DNA of 64,000 nucleotides from JAUYQR01 sp031415015 (GTDB taxonomy: Bacteria; Pseudomonadota; Alphaproteobacteria; Rhodobacterales; Rhodobacteraceae), in assembly GCA_031415015.1 (NCBI GenBank), contig JANOQT010000136.1, forward strand, positions 1-64,000, written 5' to 3'. Below, piece after piece: positions 35,691-44,928 of this stretch. The translations under genes and the position numbers were made by a program. The notes under the pieces are model-generated. The model made no database searches. It was not told where the DNA came from and was given only the letters and a program-made list of their open reading frames with translations. Each line of letters opens with the position of its first letter. Within the stretch, counting starts at the first letter, position 1.

Positions 35691-35877
35691 TGGGCTTCCT
35701 CCATGTTTCCCCCGGCCTCGCGGCCGTAATTCAGTCTTGATCGCACAGACCGCACCTTTCCCTGTCGGGGCCGGGGCGGTTCCTTCACCCTGCATCCGCA
35801 AGGTCGGGCGTCTTCTGCGTCACGCTTGTGGCGATCCGCCTTTTCCTTGCCCGGGGACGCCCGGACAGGGTCTTGGT

Positions 35878-36549
35878 TCAAGCCGATACACGGCCCACGA
35901 TGTCCGCAAGCACGGCGCGGATGCCGTCGATGGACCCCATCGCCGGCACCCGTTCCAGCACCGACTGGCACTCGTAATACGTGATCAGTGGTGCCGTTTC
36001 GGCGTGGTAGGCGCGCAGCCTTTCCCGCACCGTCGCAGCCGTATCGTCGGCCCGGCGATTGAACGCCGTCCCGCCGCATTTGTCGCAAACCCCCGCTGTT
36101 GCGGGGCGCTTGAATTCATCGTGATAGCCTTCGCCGCAGGTGCCGCAGGTAAAGCGGCCGGACACGCGCGCGACCATCGCCTCGTCCTCGACCTCCAGGC
36201 TGATCGCCGCGGTCACGCGCCGCCCTTCCGCCGCCAACAGCGCGTCAAGCGCCGCCGCCTGCCCTGCGGTGCGCGGAAACCCGTCGAGGATCACGCCGCC
36301 TGCCACGTCGGGCGCGGCCATCCGGTCTTTCAGCACCGCCAGCACCACTGCGTCCGGCACCAGTTGACCCGCATCCATCAGCGTCTTTGCCTGCTTGCCT
36401 GCCCCGGTCCCCGCCGCCACCGCCGCGCGCAAAAGATCCCCCGTTGACAGCTGCACCAGCCCGAATGCCTGCTCCAGCATCCGCGCTTGCGTGCCTTTGC
36501 CGGCCCCGGGCGGGCCAAGCAGGATCAGGACGGGGGGCGATGCGGTCAT
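35878..36549 (-). CDS. adk: Adenylate kinase
   Basis: Adk interconverts ATP + AMP and 2 ADP. The 223-residue long-form enzyme has the P-loop GPPGAGKGTQ (residues 12-21), the AMP-binding QLSTGDLLRAA and DGFPRT, and a zinc-type LID with paired CGTC and CDKC motifs. It follows acs on the minus strand with a short gap. All expected residues are present. Confidence 0.95.
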   Translation of the reverse strand: MTASPPVLILLGPPGAGKGTQARMLEQAFGLVQLSTGDLLRAAVAAGTGAGKQAKTLMDAGQLVPDAVVLAVLKDRMAAPDVAGGVILDGFPRTAGQAAALDALLAAEGRRVTAAISLEVEDEAMVARVSGRFTCGTCGEGYHDEFKRPATAGVCDKCGGTAFNRRADDTAATVRERLRAYHAETAPLITYYECQSVLERVPAMGSIDGIRAVLADIVGRVSA

Positions 36550-36553
36550 CCCG

Positions 36554-38518
36554 TTACCCCTTGTTCATCCGGTTGGCGATCAGATCCTCGACCACCGCCG
36601 GATCGGCCAGCGTCGAGATGTCGCCCAGCGCCCCAAAGTCATTCTCGGCGATCTTGCGCAGGATACGCCGCATGATCTTGCCCGACCGGGTTTTCGGCAG
36701 ACCGGGCGCCCATTGGATCAGGTCCGGCTTGGCAATTGGCCCGATCTCGGTGCGGACCCAGGCTTCCAGCGCCTTGCGCAGCGTCTCGGTCGGCTCGACC
36801 CCCCGCATCAGCGTGACGTAGGCATAGATACCCTGGCCCTTGATGTCGTGCGGGTAGCCCACCACCGCCGCCTCGGCCACTGCCTCGTGCGCGACCAGCG
36901 CCGACTCCACTTCTGCCGTGCCCATCCGGTGGCCGCTGACGTTGATCACGTCATCGACGCGGCCGGTGATCCAGTAATAGCCGTCGGCATCGCGGCGGCA
37001 GCCGTCGCCGGTGAAGTAATAGCCCTTGTACTGGCTGAAATACGCCTCTTCGAACCGGGCATGGTCGCCCCAAAGGGTGCGCATCTGTCCCGGCCAGCTG
37101 TCGGTGATGCACAGCACGCCATCGGTGGCGGTTTCGGTCTGCACCTTGGCCGTCGCCGGATCCAGCACCTCCAGCTTCACGCCGAAGAACGGCTTGGTCG
37201 CCGACCCCGGCTTTTGCGGGATCGCTCCCGGCAGGGGCGTCACGATATGGCCGCCGGTTTCGGTCTGCCAGAAGGTATCAACGATCGGGCATTTGCCCTT
37301 GCCGACGTGGGTGTTGTACCAGTTCCACGCTTCCGGGTTGATCGGCTCGCCCACCGATCCCAGCAGCTTGAGGCTGGACAGGTCGTGCTTTTCCACCCAC
37401 TCCGGCCCAAGGCCCATAAGCGAGCGAATTGCCGTCGGCGCGGTGTAGAACTGACTGACCTTGTGCTTGGCAATCACCTCCCAGAACCGGCCCGCATCGG
37501 GATAGGTCGGCACGCCCTCGAACATCACCGTGGTCGCGCCATTGGCCAGCGGACCGTACAGGATATAGCTATGGCCCGTGACCCACCCCACATCTGCCGT
37601 GCACCAGAACACATCGCCATCATGATAGTCGAAGGTCAGCTGATGGGTCATCGCCGCAAAAACCAGATAGCCGCCGGTGGTGTGAACCACCCCCTTCGGT
37701 TTGCCGGTGGACCCCGAGGTGTAAAGGATGAACATCGGATCTTCCGCGCCCACCTCGACATACGGGCAATAGGGCTTGGCAGCGGCCATCTCGGCGGTCA
37801 GATCGAAATCGCGGCCCGCGGTCCAGCTGGTCTGGTCGCCGGTGCGCTTGGCGACCAGCACGCGCACGCGGTCGTTGACATGCAGCATTGCCTTGTCGGT
37901 GTTGTCCTTGAGGCCGGTCTTCTTGCCCCCGCGTGGCGCCCAGTCGGCGGTGATCACCACCTTGGCCTCGCAGTCGTTCACCCGGTTCGCCAGCGCATCC
38001 GGAGAAAAGCCGCCGAACACCACCGAATGGATTGCACCGATCCGCGTGCAGGCCAGCATCGCATAGGCCGCTTCGGGGATCATCGGCATGTAAAGGACAA
38101 CGCGGTCGCCCTTGGTCACGCCATGCGCCTTCAGCACGTTGGCAACGCGGCAGGTGTTTTCCAGCAGTTGCGCGTAGGTGATGTGCTGCGCCGGTTCATT
38201 CGGATCATCGGGTTCCCAGATGATCGCGGTCTGGTTGGCGCGGCTCAGCATGTGCCGGTCGATGCAGTTGGCGCTGACGTTCAGCTGCCCATCGTCGAAC
38301 CACTTGATCGAGATGTTTCCCGGCGCAAAGGACGTGTCCTTGACGCGGGTATAGGGGCGGGTCCAGTCGATCCGCAGCCCTTCCTTGCCCCAGAAGGCTT
38401 CGGGATCCTTGATCGAGGCGGCATACATCGCCTCGTACTGCTCCGCATTGACATGCGCCGTCGCCACGAAGGCATCCGATGCCGCGTAGATGGATTTCAA
38501 ACTCGAATGGTCGGTCAT
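36554..38518 (-). CDS. acs: Acetyl-coenzyme A synthetase
   Basis: Acs activates acetate to acetyl-CoA through an acetyl-AMP intermediate. The 654-residue product has YTSGSTGKPKG (ATP-binding motif), TFWQTETGG, YFTGDGCRRDADGYYWITGR, and the C-terminal PKTRSGKIMRR with the acetylatable Lys. Length matches the family. The ATG 38518 is followed downstream by adk after 4 bp, so the two share an operon. An AT-rich region lies upstream. Confidence 0.95.
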   Translation of the reverse strand: MTDHSSLKSIYAASDAFVATAHVNAEQYEAMYAASIKDPEAFWGKEGLRIDWTRPYTRVKDTSFAPGNISIKWFDDGQLNVSANCIDRHMLSRANQTAIIWEPDDPNEPAQHITYAQLLENTCRVANVLKAHGVTKGDRVVLYMPMIPEAAYAMLACTRIGAIHSVVFGGFSPDALANRVNDCEAKVVITADWAPRGGKKTGLKDNTDKAMLHVNDRVRVLVAKRTGDQTSWTAGRDFDLTAEMAAAKPYCPYVEVGAEDPMFILYTSGSTGKPKGVVHTTGGYLVFAAMTHQLTFDYHDGDVFWCTADVGWVTGHSYILYGPLANGATTVMFEGVPTYPDAGRFWEVIAKHKVSQFYTAPTAIRSLMGLGPEWVEKHDLSSLKLLGSVGEPINPEAWNWYNTHVGKGKCPIVDTFWQTETGGHIVTPLPGAIPQKPGSATKPFFGVKLEVLDPATAKVQTETATDGVLCITDSWPGQMRTLWGDHARFEEAYFSQYKGYYFTGDGCRRDADGYYWITGRVDDVINVSGHRMGTAEVESALVAHEAVAEAAVVGYPHDIKGQGIYAYVTLMRGVEPTETLRKALEAWVRTEIGPIAKPDLIQWAPGLPKTRSGKIMRRILRKIAENDFGALGDISTLADPAVVEDLIANRMNKG

Positions 38519-38845
38519 GATGGTCCCCCTATCGACGGGGACTGGCCATGTCCCCCCGCCGCGAACTGCGCCCCATGGGCCAAGCTCGCCGTCCCTAACA
38601 GGACTGTAGCACTTCGTAAATAAATTTGTAACCTATTTTATTATATACATAAATCTGTAAATTTATTGACGTATTGAATGTTAATATTGCAAATATTTGA
38701 AAACCGACGGGCGAATTGCCATGGGTTTTCAAACGCCTGTGCCTTCACGAACCCGTGTAGCCCCGCACAGGGTTGTCACCCGGTCCGGCACATTCCTTCC
38801 AGGATGGGTCTGCAGGGATGCACCACCCGCGACACGAATCGCGCT
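38519..38845. other. AT-rich upstream region of acs
   Basis: This 327-base stretch holds no gene. A segment at about 38610-38700 is strikingly AT-rich against the GC-rich chromosome and includes an imperfect inverted repeat (ATAAATTTGTA with TGTAAATTTAT). It probably contains the acs promoter and a regulator or UP-element site. The rest is ordinary GC-rich spacer. Confidence 0.45.
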
Positions 38846-40501
38846 TCAGCCCGGCAGATCAAGGCTTGCATCCACCGCGGCAAGATCGGCGAGATACCGA
38901 ACCAGAGGCTCCCTCGCACCCTGCGCTAAAAGGACAAGGCGCACGTCAGGCGGCACGCCGATCAGGTACAACTGCCCGCCCCGGCGCCTGATCTTGTGAC
39001 CCAGACGCTCAAAGCTGCGGGCGCCCGAACTGTCGATCAGCGGCACGTCGGAAAAGTCGATCACCAAAGCTTTCGGCGCTTCGGCAATCCGTTCCAGAAC
39101 GCCGCCCAACTGCGCTGCCGCGCCAAAGAAGTACGGGCCGTGCAAATAATAGACGACCCGGCCCTCGCGTGTGTGGACCGCCGGGTCATAGTGGCTCTCG
39201 TCCTCCAGGGGACGCACGGTTGCCGCCTCCGACATGCGGCGGATGAACACCAGCCCCCCCAGCGCGAAACCAACGACGATGCCTTCGGTCAGGTCGCGGA
39301 AGACGACCAGCAGAAAGGTCACGATGACGACCAGCGCATCGCCGCGTGACGACCGGATCAGCGCCCAAATTTCTTCCTTTTCCGCCATGCCCCAGGCCAC
39401 AACCGCCAGAACACCGGCCAAAGCCGCCAGCGGAATGAATCCGGCCAGCGGGGCCGCGATCATCAGAAACAGCAGGATGAACATCGAGTGCAATATGCCC
39501 GACACCGGCCCGCGACTGCCCGCACGCACATTCGTCGCGGTCCGCGCAATCGTGCCGGTCACGCAGAACCCGCCAAAGACCGCTGACCCCATATTGGCCA
39601 CCCCCTGACCCACCAGTTCCGCGTTCGAGCGGTGCCGCGCACCGCTCATCCCGTCAGCCACCACCGCCGACAACAGCGACTCGATCGCCCCCAGCAGCGC
39701 GAAACTGGCCGCCCAGGGCAGGGCCGCCAGCACCGCCTCGCGCCCGAAACCCGGCAAGGCGGGCATCGGCAGAAGATGCGGCAAGGCACCAAAGCGGGTG
39801 CCGATGGTTTCCACCGGCAAATCTGCCAGCGCGGCCAGGCCCGAGGCCAACACCACCGCAATCAGCATCCCCGGCCAGTGCGGCCTGACCCGCCTCAGGC
39901 CAAGGATCACCGCCACGGTCAGGGCCGCCACCGCCACGGCAGCCCAGGTCACGGTGCCCCGCGCCGCCCACAACGCCTCTATCTTGGCAATGATCTCGCC
40001 CGGTTCCGCTCCGGCAAGTGTCAGCCCGAACATCTCACGCATCTGGCTGGCAAAGATGATCACCGCGATCCCGGCGGTGAACCCCACTGTCACCGGATAG
40101 GGAATGTAGCGGATATAGGTGCCCAACCGCAGCGCCCCGGCCACGATCAGCATCACGCCCGACAAGAATGTCGCGAGGATCAGACCGTCCAGCCCGGTTG
40201 CCATCACACAGGCGGCGATAAGCACGATGAACGCGCCCGCGGGTCCACCGACCTGAAACCGCGACCCGCCCAGCGCCGACACAAGGAACCCGCCAACGAT
40301 TGCCGTATACAGCCCCCGTTCCGGCCCGACGCCACTGGCAATTGCAATCGCCATCGACAGCGGCAGCGCGACAATGGCCACGGTCAGCCCGGCCAACGCG
40401 TCGGCGCGCAGGTCGCTGAAACCGTATCCGCCGCGCAAGACGGTGATCAGCTTCGGCGTAAACTCTGAGGGGGTCGAGGATGGCTGGCTTGCTACGGTCA
40501 T
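38846..40501 (-). CDS. SulP-family inorganic anion transporter
   Basis: The 551-residue SLC26/SulP permease has about twelve membrane helices with GLTVAIVALPLSMAIAIASG near the start and a C-terminal cytoplasmic STAS domain (about 440-540) with VIDFSDVPLIDSSGARSFERL. It probably transports sulfate, bicarbonate or another anion. The STAS phospho-acceptor region DSSG is intact. It is followed on the plus strand by a divergent PPOX gene. Confidence 0.88.
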   Translation of the reverse strand: MTVASQPSSTPSEFTPKLITVLRGGYGFSDLRADALAGLTVAIVALPLSMAIAIASGVGPERGLYTAIVGGFLVSALGGSRFQVGGPAGAFIVLIAACVMATGLDGLILATFLSGVMLIVAGALRLGTYIRYIPYPVTVGFTAGIAVIIFASQMREMFGLTLAGAEPGEIIAKIEALWAARGTVTWAAVAVAALTVAVILGLRRVRPHWPGMLIAVVLASGLAALADLPVETIGTRFGALPHLLPMPALPGFGREAVLAALPWAASFALLGAIESLLSAVVADGMSGARHRSNAELVGQGVANMGSAVFGGFCVTGTIARTATNVRAGSRGPVSGILHSMFILLFLMIAAPLAGFIPLAALAGVLAVVAWGMAEKEEIWALIRSSRGDALVVIVTFLLVVFRDLTEGIVVGFALGGLVFIRRMSEAATVRPLEDESHYDPAVHTREGRVVYYLHGPYFFGAAAQLGGVLERIAEAPKALVIDFSDVPLIDSSGARSFERLGHKIRRRGGQLYLIGVPPDVRLVLLAQGAREPLVRYLADLAAVDASLDLPG

Positions 40502-40566
40502 GGTCCGGCACTATCGCTGTCTTGTGCGCAAGCAAGCGCCCGCCCCCTCCGACTGTCAACGTGAAC

Positions 40567-41055
40567 ATGCCAGAACACCCGGATCCAACCCTGCCTGCCG
40601 ATGATGCCGCACGCACGCGTGCGCGCGATCTGCTGACGTCCGCACATGCCGCCCTTGCCTGGACCGACCCCGAAACCGGCACACCGGGGATCAGCCGCAT
40701 CAGTTTTGGCGCGGCCCCGGACGGCGGTTTCCTGACGTTGATATCGGCTCTGGCCGCGCATTACCCGGCCCTTGCCAGCCATCCCGATTGCGCCGTGATG
40801 CTCGGGGAACCGGGCGCCAAGGGTGACCCACTGACCCATCCCCGCCTGATGATCCGCGCCCGCGCCGCCTTTGTGGCCCCGGATGCGCCAGACCGGCCCG
40901 CCCTGCGCGATCATTGGCTATCGCAGCACCCAAAAGCCAAACTCTACATCGACTTCACCGATTTTTCCCTTGTCCGCCTGACCCCGGTGTCCGCACTTCT
41001 GAATGCTGGCTTTGCCCGTGCCTACCGTCTGACGCCCGCTGACCTCAGCCTGTGA
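40567..41055 (+). CDS. HugZ-like pyridoxamine 5'-phosphate oxidase-fold protein
   Basis: The 162-residue split-barrel protein resembles the HugZ group of PPOX-like heme-utilisation proteins. It has RDLLTSAHAALAWTDPETGTPGISRISFG and then HPRLMIRARAAFV and DFSLVRLTPVSALLNAGFARAY. It lacks the C-terminal HugZ extension found in longer members, so it may bind flavin or heme or be a related oxidase. The ATG at 40567 is chosen. Confidence 0.78.
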   Translation: MPEHPDPTLPADDAARTRARDLLTSAHAALAWTDPETGTPGISRISFGAAPDGGFLTLISALAAHYPALASHPDCAVMLGEPGAKGDPLTHPRLMIRARAAFVAPDAPDRPALRDHWLSQHPKAKLYIDFTDFSLVRLTPVSALLNAGFARAYRLTPADLSL

Positions 41056-41083
41056 ACAGGGCGACCCGAAGGCCGCCCTGTTC
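41054..41083. terminator. Bidirectional terminator hairpin between convergent genes
   Basis: GAACAGGGCG (41054-41063) and CGCCCTGTTC (41074-41083) form a perfect 10-bp stem with a 10-base loop, overlapping the stop of the PPOX gene and lying 7 bases from the end of the beta-helix gene. The poor T-runs make its efficiency uncertain. Confidence 0.55.
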
Positions 41084-41089
41084 CCCGGA

Positions 41090-43378
41090 TCAGCCCGGCA
41101 AATCCATCCGCATGCTGACCACCACCTTGCCTTTCACCGCTTCGCCCCAGCGCAACTGCGCCTCGTTGAACGCGGCCCCGGTGCCCACCACCGCATTCGG
41201 GAACACGTAGCGCACCGCGTTGGCGGCATTGGTGACCGCCCCCTCCGGCATCGCCGATTCCAGCATCCGGATCCGGCCGCTGAACGGGATGAACCCGCCC
41301 GCCCCGACGTTCCATGTATCCGAAGCCGTGTTCTGTGTATGCGTCACCACAACCGGGTTCATGATCTGCTGGGTGACGTTGCTGAAACTGTTGCCCTCCA
41401 CCCGCACGTTGAACGACTTGGTGAAATCAAGTCCCGCCAGCGTGGTATCCACCATCTCGACACGGGCAATCGACGAATTGAACACCCGGAAGCTGTTGCC
41501 GGTCATCGAGAATCCGTTCAGGTAATGCCCCGGTCCGTAGGGCCGCACCACCACGAACCGAAACGCCGTCGTGACGGTCGAGGCGATGAAGATGTTGCCC
41601 ACCACGTTCAGCCCGCCAAAGGAAAACTCGCCGCTCCATTCCGGCGCCTGATCGTGCTCGTTGCCCCACTCGATGAAACAATTGTCGATGTAGTTGCCCG
41701 ATACCACGGTCGACACATTGGTCTGGGTAAAGATCATCCCCGCGCGCCGCACCCCTGCAGGCTCGTCGTCTCCCTGAAAAAAGTGGTTGTCAAACACCAT
41801 ATGGCCGGTGCCGTTAACCACCGCGAAATGCGCGAACCGCACCACGCGGTTGTTGCGGATCTTGACGTCATTGGCCTGCACGTTCATCGCAATCGTGGTT
41901 CGGCTTTGCGCAGGCACCGCGCTTTCGTTCGACAGGAACTGGCACTGATCGACAAACATGCCCTGACAGCCCGTCCCCACCGAAGTGATCCCCCGGTCGA
42001 GCGGCCGGTTAAAGGTATTGGACACAAACCGGAAGGTCGCGCCAGAGGCGGGCAGCATCACGCAGCTGCAAAAGCCCAGCGCGTTGAACTCCACATCTTC
42101 AATCTCGAACCGCGACAGCAGATCGAACCCGCCGAAATCCAGCATGTATTTGAACCGCTGAAAGGTGAAGGGCCGCGTGCCCGCCGCCCCCCACAGGGGC
42201 TGGCTCAACTCCACCGTCCCCGCGCCGACGTTCTTGGATTTGACATAGACCTCGCGGCCCACGCCGGTGCCGACCACCAGCGCCCCCACTGGCACGTTGG
42301 CCACGTTGGCCACCCCACTCAGCGTCGTGGACACAGCCGCCGAATAGGTCGCAACCGAGGTGACCTCATCCGTCGTCCAGCCCGGCCCCGCAACGGCGTT
42401 CAGCGACCCGTTGCGCAGCACCCGGCGCGAGGTGAAGCTGGTCAGCCCGGCAATCGCCGCCACGTCGATGGGTGCCGTCAGATCAACCCGGCGGCCCGAC
42501 AGATCAAGCGTCACATGGTCGGTGAAATAGAATAACGCCTGCAACGCCCGGCGGAACCCCTCCAACTCGCCGCCGAAGGCCGAGGAATAGGTATCCAGAT
42601 CAAAGTTCCGCGTCAGGATCAGCCGCCGGTTCGACGGCATCGTCACCGTGCCCTCGAACCGCACCCGGTTGTTCATCGTCACATCACTGTTCAGCCGGAA
42701 CACCCCGGCAGGCACCAGCACCGACCGCCCCTGCGCATCGGCATCCGCCGCCGCAAAGGCCGCTGCGTCGTTGGTCGACCCGTTGCCCAGCGCGCCATAG
42801 TCGCGCACATCGACCCAGTCCATCAGCTTGCGATGGAACACCGATGTCACATCCTCGACCACCAGATCGTCAATGCGCACCACGCCGCCGTTGGCCCCGG
42901 TCAGGTCCAGCCCGATATGCGCGTAGATCGGCGTTGATCCCCAGGCAAGGTCCACACCCGTCCGTGCGGCAGGCGCGATGATCGCCGTGACGGTCACAAC
43001 CTGACCATAAGTCGTCAGCACCACCGACGGGCCGGCCTGTGGCACGCCTGCGACGTTCACGCCTGCCACATCGCCCGCCCAGGCGGCAATGTTCACCGAT
43101 GGCAGGTTGCCCGACACCGCCTTGACCCGCGCCGTCACCCGCAGATACAGGCCCGGCTGGATCGGCGTTTGCGCGTAGGAGCGGACCTTCTGGGTCGCGT
43201 CCACCTTCTGCAGCTCCAGGCAGCCCGCGAAATCCTGATCATTGCTGACCAGCGCCGCATTGGCCTGCCCCTGATACGACCCGGAACCGGGTGTGCCATC
43301 CTCGCGCGACCATAGGGTCAGGCCCGCTGCAAACGGCGGCGGCATCAACACCAACCCGTCGGTAATTGCCTTGTTCAT
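41090..43378 (-). CDS. Right-handed beta-helix (pectate lyase/GH28-related) protein
   Basis: The 762-residue protein has an N-terminal module with beta-rich sequence (about 1-175), then WVDVRDYGALGNGSTNDAAAF, the typical Pectate_lyase_3 start at about 190, and a long parallel beta-helix with repeating NxF/NxV rungs to about 690. It lacks a signal peptide, which fits a phage-like tailspike or surface polysaccharide-binding protein better than a secreted pectinase. Such orphan genes are widespread in Rhodobacterales. The function is not established. Confidence 0.72.
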   Translation of the reverse strand: MNKAITDGLVLMPPPFAAGLTLWSREDGTPGSGSYQGQANAALVSNDQDFAGCLELQKVDATQKVRSYAQTPIQPGLYLRVTARVKAVSGNLPSVNIAAWAGDVAGVNVAGVPQAGPSVVLTTYGQVVTVTAIIAPAARTGVDLAWGSTPIYAHIGLDLTGANGGVVRIDDLVVEDVTSVFHRKLMDWVDVRDYGALGNGSTNDAAAFAAADADAQGRSVLVPAGVFRLNSDVTMNNRVRFEGTVTMPSNRRLILTRNFDLDTYSSAFGGELEGFRRALQALFYFTDHVTLDLSGRRVDLTAPIDVAAIAGLTSFTSRRVLRNGSLNAVAGPGWTTDEVTSVATYSAAVSTTLSGVANVANVPVGALVVGTGVGREVYVKSKNVGAGTVELSQPLWGAAGTRPFTFQRFKYMLDFGGFDLLSRFEIEDVEFNALGFCSCVMLPASGATFRFVSNTFNRPLDRGITSVGTGCQGMFVDQCQFLSNESAVPAQSRTTIAMNVQANDVKIRNNRVVRFAHFAVVNGTGHMVFDNHFFQGDDEPAGVRRAGMIFTQTNVSTVVSGNYIDNCFIEWGNEHDQAPEWSGEFSFGGLNVVGNIFIASTVTTAFRFVVVRPYGPGHYLNGFSMTGNSFRVFNSSIARVEMVDTTLAGLDFTKSFNVRVEGNSFSNVTQQIMNPVVVTHTQNTASDTWNVGAGGFIPFSGRIRMLESAMPEGAVTNAANAVRYVFPNAVVGTGAAFNEAQLRWGEAVKGKVVVSMRMDLPG

Positions 43379-43531
43379 CTGAGATTCCCTCGCCTCGCTT
43401 GCGCCATGCCAAGGACGCATCGGACAGGGACAATTTCCCCACGGACCCGTGCGCCATGGGAAAAGGGGTATCAACGAAGGCTTAACCGGGCCTCAGCCCA
43501 CCGCGCGCTGCAGGTGCGCAGACGGCAACGC

Positions 43532-43933
43532 TCAGACGCCGATGTCAGGCGCGGGCAACAGTTGTACCGCGTTGATCTGCCAGCCTTCGGCTGTCTCGAT
43601 CATCTGGTAATCCAGCAGATGCGTCCGCTCGGACTGATCGGTGATCATAACCCGCTGCCACAGGTTCCCCGCCACTTCACGCAGTTCCAGCATGGTCACA
43701 TCCGAATTCCGGTACACCATCGGATAGCCCTGACTGACCATGGCCCCGAAGTTTTCCGGGCTGCCGAAAATTCCCTTGATCAACGGGCTGGCAAAGGTGA
43801 AGGCGCGAGCGAAGTCGTCGGTCTGAAACGCATCCAGCTGGTTCTGGATCGTGTTCTGGATCGGTTCTTCCTGCGCTGCGGCGGGTGCCATCAGCCCAAG
43901 GATCATCGCAAAGACAAGCAGGCTTCGGTGCAT
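43532..43933 (-). CDS. DUF4864 exported protein
   Basis: The 133-residue product has a signal peptide ending AAAQ, then a DUF4864 domain with IQNQLDAFQTDDFARAFTFASP and GYPMVYRNSDVTMLEL, a fold related to NTF2-like proteins. GGAGGACT lies 6 bases before the ATG. It is likely periplasmic. The function is unknown. Confidence 0.8.
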   Translation of the reverse strand: MHRSLLVFAMILGLMAPAAAQEEPIQNTIQNQLDAFQTDDFARAFTFASPLIKGIFGSPENFGAMVSQGYPMVYRNSDVTMLELREVAGNLWQRVMITDQSERTHLLDYQMIETAEGWQINAVQLLPAPDIGV

Positions 43934-44058
43934 TTTGCAGTCCTCCTTCTGATCAATTAAACAGCTAGTGCCCCAAGGTAAGCTGCCAAGACCCCCCTTG
44001 TGAGAATCCATCCACAATGCCAGCCTTCCCTCGAATGCCCAAGCGAAGAGCGTGGCGA

Positions 44059-44928
44059 ATGGCCTATGCGTTTGATCTGAACGATGCGACGCTGCAATCC
44101 GGCCTGCGCCGCATCGTCCGGGCAGAGCTGGGCTCTGTCCTTTCCCTCCTGCCACAAAGCGACAAGGCCGAGGCCGTCCACACTATCCGCAAGCACCTGA
44201 AAAAGACCCGCGCCCTGATGCGTCTTGTACGGTCAGGCTTTGACGACCAGCCGGCCGAGAATGCAGCTTTGCGCACCATCGCGCTGGCATTCGCAGCGCG
44301 CCGAGATGCCGCCACCCGCCTGACCGTTTTCGACAGCCTGTTTCCCGACCCGCCTGTGGACTTGCGACCGTTGCGCGATCATCTGGTCACGGACAGCCAG
44401 CCCTCCGTCAACGATTTGCCTTCCGACCTGTCGGCTGCCGTGAAGATGATCCGCAAACGCGCCGCCACCTGGGCGTTGCATGGCAAGGACAACCGGATCT
44501 TGCGACAGGGCCTTGCCGACACACGGCGTCAGGCGATCCGCGCGGCAAAGGCTTTTCACGCGGACCCCGCGTCGGCGACCCTGCTGCATGACTGGCGAAA
44601 ACGCGTCAAGGACCAGTGGTATCAGGCCCGCCTGTTCGCACCCTGCTGGCCAGAGCTGTTCAAACCCATTGTCGACAGCGCCGACGCGCTGGGTCAGGCG
44701 CTGGGCGATCATCACGACCTGTCGCTGTTCGCTGATCACATCGCCGGCTTGCCAGCCGGGATTGCTCCGCCCCCGGCACGAAGTTTGCTTGATACGGCCA
44801 TTTCCGGGGCTCAGGCCCGGATCGAAGATCGGGCCTTCCCGCTGGCCGCCCGCCTCTTTGCGGGCAATCCGGACGAAGTGGCCACGTTGTGGGTGGACTG
44901 GCGCGCCGTCTGGCGAATCCGCGCTTAG
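44059..44928 (+). CDS. CHAD-domain protein
   Basis: The 289-residue protein is a CHAD domain, an all-helical fold that binds polyphosphate, with EAVHTIRKHLKKTRALMRLVRSGF and conserved His and Lys/Arg clusters including DWRKRVKDQWYQARLF and LGDHHDLSLF. I start at ATG 44059; an earlier ATG at 44017 would add a basic leader with no clear ribosome-binding site. It overlaps the convergent lysyl-tRNA synthetase by 4 bp. Confidence 0.85.
   Translation: MAYAFDLNDATLQSGLRRIVRAELGSVLSLLPQSDKAEAVHTIRKHLKKTRALMRLVRSGFDDQPAENAALRTIALAFAARRDAATRLTVFDSLFPDPPVDLRPLRDHLVTDSQPSVNDLPSDLSAAVKMIRKRAATWALHGKDNRILRQGLADTRRQAIRAAKAFHADPASATLLHDWRKRVKDQWYQARLFAPCWPELFKPIVDSADALGQALGDHHDLSLFADHIAGLPAGIAPPPARSLLDTAISGAQARIEDRAFPLAARLFAGNPDEVATLWVDWRAVWRIRA

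Noticed and set aside
33471..35729. 752-codon open frame opposite the MHS transporter on the plus strand
   Set aside because: Cys/Gly/Arg-rich translation without domains, created by the codon bias of the real gene on the other strand.
36395..38623. 742-codon open frame opposite adk and acs on the plus strand
   Set aside because: It covers two clear enzymes on the other strand and has no recognisable sequence.
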